From: an uncultured Collinsella sp.
Lineage (GTDB): Bacteria; Actinomycetota; Coriobacteriia; Coriobacteriales; Coriobacteriaceae
Direction of reading: 5' to 3'
Length of the DNA: 15,301 bases
NCBI GenBank assembly: GCA_900552185.1
Contig: URYT01000029.1
Coordinates: forward strand, 1 to 15,301
Shown: piece after piece, positions 13,143-15,301 of the stretch
How positions within the stretch are numbered: the first letter of the stretch is position 1
How the letters are laid out: each line of letters opens with the position of its first letter
Made by a program: the position numbers and the translations under genes
Notes under the pieces: generated by a model
What the model saw: only the letters and a program-made list of their open reading frames with translations
Told to the model about the DNA's origin: nothing
Database searches by the model: none

Positions 13143-13846
13143 TGCAAAAACGCATCACCATCTTTGACACCGTCCGCGGGTTTACGATGATTTCAATGGC
13201 AGGTTTTCACGCTTGCTACGATCTCGCCTACCTGTACGGTTGGGATATGCCCTGGTTTACACAGACCGTCTTTCAAGACATCTGGCGTGCCAGCATCAGC
13301 TGGGTATTCTTGTTTATCGCGGGTTGGATGTGCACGCTCTCACGCAACAATATCAAACGTGCCGCCAAATACGCCTTAGCAGCACTCGTCGTCTGGTTGG
13401 CAACAACACTTGTCTCAGTAGACGATTCGGTTAATTTTGGCATCATCTACTGCATGGCCGCATGTACCGGCATCGTGGCGTTGACCGATCCCGTCCTTAA
13501 GAAGATATCGGCGAGATGGGGCATGTCCCTATGCCTTGTGTTGTTCGCCCTCACCTGGAGCATCCCCAAAACGATCTATCCTGTCCCCTACCTGGCGTGG
13601 CTGGGATTTCCGAGCCCTGGGTTTGTTTCAGGTGATTACTACCCCATCATCCCGTTTTTCTTTATGTATCTTGCAGGATACTTCGCCGCACACATAGCGC
13701 AGGGAATCGATAAGACCGTCCCAAGCTGGGCCTACGCCAATCCCATCCCGGCGCTCGCCAGCCTTGGACGTCACGCACTCCCCTTTTATCTACTGCATCA
13801 GCCCACTATTCTGGGCTTTTTGGAGCTCGTCTACTCGGTGCGATAA
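13142..13846 (+). CDS. Heparan-alpha-glucosaminide N-acetyltransferase-like (DUF1624) membrane protein
   Basis: A polytopic membrane protein of 234 residues with about seven hydrophobic segments. The N-terminus RITIFDTVRGFTMISM with a nearby HACYDL is typical of the DUF1624/HGSNAT-like acyltransferase family, as are the closing GRHALPFYLLHQP residues. Such proteins are thought to move acyl groups across the membrane onto sugars. The substrate here is unknown. The start ATG overlaps the lexA stop codon (TAATG at 13140-13144), so translation is probably coupled to lexA and the gene may rise with the SOS response. Its last 16 bases overlap the end of hflX on the opposite strand, leaving no room for a terminator between them. 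Confidence 0.82.
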   Translation: MQKRITIFDTVRGFTMISMAGFHACYDLAYLYGWDMPWFTQTVFQDIWRASISWVFLFIAGWMCTLSRNNIKRAAKYALAALVVWLATTLVSVDDSVNFGIIYCMAACTGIVALTDPVLKKISARWGMSLCLVLFALTWSIPKTIYPVPYLAWLGFPSPGFVSGDYYPIIPFFFMYLAGYFAAHIAQGIDKTVPSWAYANPIPALASLGRHALPFYLLHQPTILGFLELVYSVR

Positions 13847-15120
13847 CGCTTGAGCCGCGGCGCGATACGAGCCGGCAGCTTCGCAACAATACGAACGCCG
13901 CCCTCAAGATATTCCTCGTGCAAAAGGGTTCCCTGTTCATGCACCAGCGTGATGAGGGCGCCCTCGCGATACGGGATATCAGCGGAGAGCAACACATCGG
14001 TGGCAGCCGCCTCACGAGCAATACGGTCGACGAGATCGTCGAGTCCCTCGCCCGTCTGGGCCGAGAACAGCACGGCCTCGGGATAGCGACGACGGAAACT
14101 CAATCGATCAACGCTATCGAGAAGATCGATTTTATTGAACACCGTAAGCGTCAAACGCTCGCCGGCACCGATCTCGTCAAGAACGCGATCGACTGCCTCG
14201 AGCTGGCGCTCGTAGTCCTCGTCAGAGGCATCCACAACTTTAAGGATCAGATCGGCACCAAGAACCTCAGACAGCGTGGACTTAAAGGCATCAACGAGAC
14301 CATGCGGTAGCTTTTGAATAAAGCCAACGGTATCGGTAATCGTCATGCCGCGACCGCCGGGCAGGCGATACGAACGCGTCGTCGGGTCGAGCGTAGCAAA
14401 CAGCTTGTCCTGCGAAAGTACCGTAGAGCCGGTCAGGCGATTAAGCAACGTCGATTTACCGGCATTGGTATAACCGGCTAACGCGACGCGAAACGCCGGT
14501 GACTCAATGCGGCTCTTGGACTGGACATCGCGACGCTGTTCAACCTGCTTGAGCTCACGACGAAGCGCAGCGATCTTATTACGAATGAGGCGACGGTCGA
14601 CCTCGAGCTGACTTTCGCCCTGACCAAAGCGTGAACCGATGCCGCCGCGCGTCTGCTCTTTAGCAAGATGGCTCCACATGCCCCGCAGTCGTGGCAAAAG
14701 ATATTGCAATTGTGCGAGCTGGACTTGCAGGCGGCCTTCGCGTGTTCGAGCGTGCAAGCCGAAGATATCGAGAATAAGGGCGGTACGGTCGATGACCTTC
14801 GTCGGTTCACCGAGTGCGCGTTCAAGATAGGACTGCTGAGAGGGACTCAGGTCATCATCGATAATCACCACATCGGCATCGAGTCTTTGCACGAAGCCTT
14901 TGAGTTCTTCAACTTTGCCCGACCCGATATAGGATTTCGGTACGGGTCGGTCGAGTCGTTGCGTCAGTCGGGCTACGGTGCCAGCGCCCGCCGTGTCGGC
15001 GAGCCGCTCGAGTTCGTCGAGCGAGCGCTCGATAGGCCAACCGTCGCTTCTCCAGTCAACGCCGACGAGGATAGCGCGCTCTGGTGTCGGAGCAGTGTCC
15101 ACGAGTTCGAAACGACTCAT
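13831..15120 (-). CDS. hflX: GTPase HflX
   Basis: A ribosome-associated GTPase that splits stalled or hibernating 70S ribosomes, including after heat or antibiotic stress. The 429-residue product has the full family layout: N-terminal HflX domain with SYIGSGKVEEL and DLSPSQQ (about 63-95), a coiled linker with RGGIGSRFGQGESQLE and a Lys/Arg-rich helix (about 155-205), and the GTPase domain with P-loop GYTNAGKS (about 215-222), DTVGF, NKID and SAQTGEG. The C-terminal domain ends KRYRTE. ATG 15120 overlaps the miaA stop codon as ATGA, so the two are translationally coupled. The miaA-hflX pair is widely conserved. GAGG lies 10 bases before the start. Confidence 0.96.
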   Translation of the reverse strand: MSRFELVDTAPTPERAILVGVDWRSDGWPIERSLDELERLADTAGAGTVARLTQRLDRPVPKSYIGSGKVEELKGFVQRLDADVVIIDDDLSPSQQSYLERALGEPTKVIDRTALILDIFGLHARTREGRLQVQLAQLQYLLPRLRGMWSHLAKEQTRGGIGSRFGQGESQLEVDRRLIRNKIAALRRELKQVEQRRDVQSKSRIESPAFRVALAGYTNAGKSTLLNRLTGSTVLSQDKLFATLDPTTRSYRLPGGRGMTITDTVGFIQKLPHGLVDAFKSTLSEVLGADLILKVVDASDEDYERQLEAVDRVLDEIGAGERLTLTVFNKIDLLDSVDRLSFRRRYPEAVLFSAQTGEGLDDLVDRIAREAAATDVLLSADIPYREGALITLVHEQGTLLHEEYLEGGVRIVAKLPARIAPRLKRYRTE

Positions 15121-15301
15121 CCTTTCAGCACCTCGTGCTCAATAAGATCGAGGGTGTCTTCGACTCCCATCCTATCGAGATCGATCCAACGTGTTCGTTC
15201 GTCGCGTTTACACCAGCTGGTCTGGCGTTTTGCATAGCGGCGGGAGCGCTGTTTGATCAGGTCGACTGCATCGGAAAGAGTGCATTCGCCATCGAGGTAT
15301 G
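15117..15301 (-). CDS. miaA: tRNA dimethylallyltransferase MiaA, C-terminal part
   Basis: Only the last 60 codons are in the window. The 5' part continues past the right edge. The product adds an isopentenyl group to A37 of tRNAs that read codons starting with U. The visible end has the family pattern YLDGECTLSDAVDLI, then the basic RRYAKRQTSW (the Q-T/L-x-W segment that contacts tRNA), then WIDLD. The TGA at 15119-15117 overlaps the hflX ATG by four bases (ATGA). Identification rests on this C-terminal pattern and on the miaA-hflX order. Confidence 0.88.
   Translation of the reverse strand, partial: YLDGECTLSDAVDLIKQRSRRYAKRQTSWCKRDERTRWIDLDRMGVEDTLDLIEHEVLKG

Overview
The window looks like chromosome from a gut Coriobacteriia actinomycete, most probably Collinsella or a close relative. 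This rests on gene content and order, not on a database match. The right half has the actinobacterial block in which lexA is divergent from a LysM membrane protein followed by nrdR, and also has miaA-hflX. The middle has the block of a GarA-like FHA protein followed by an FtsR-like MerR protein. Strong Shine-Dalgarno sites and tightly packed operons are typical of this group.

Left region (1 to about 2180): a decayed accessory segment. It holds long perfect hairpins, a ribbon-helix-helix antitoxin-like gene with an in-frame amber codon, and a membrane-protein reading frame also split by a single in-frame amber codon. It ends at a 33-nt 3' piece of a tRNA (probably tRNA-Pro) followed directly by a strong terminator. 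This is the arrangement left at one end of an element integrated into a tRNA gene, so this stretch is best read as the right end of an old genomic island.

Core region, plus strand (2443-6261): a phosphatidylglycerophosphate synthase-type enzyme, a GarA/OdhI-like FHA protein, an FtsR-like MerR regulator, adenine phosphoribosyltransferase, and a secreted NlpC/P60 cell-wall hydrolase, closed by a terminator. A DegV fatty-acid-binding protein with its own promoter follows. On the minus strand come a DUF1836 regulator and thioredoxin reductase. A processive glycolipid glycosyltransferase of the MGDG-synthase/UgtP type runs divergently from trxB.

Region 10488-10941 has no gene but is dense in palindromes. 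Two 98-bp elements have the same design (31-nt arms, 36-nt loop), nearly identical loops and quite different but still pairing outer arms. A third, half copy lies beside dut. This is the most unusual feature of the window.

DNA-damage block (10942-13846): lexA with three SOS boxes spaced exactly 28 bp apart. The middle box fills the spacer of a consensus promoter reading into the LysM division-inhibitor-like gene, then nrdR and dut. lexA overlaps by one base a membrane acyltransferase gene, whose 3' end overlaps convergent hflX. The window ends inside miaA, which shares an ATGA junction with hflX.
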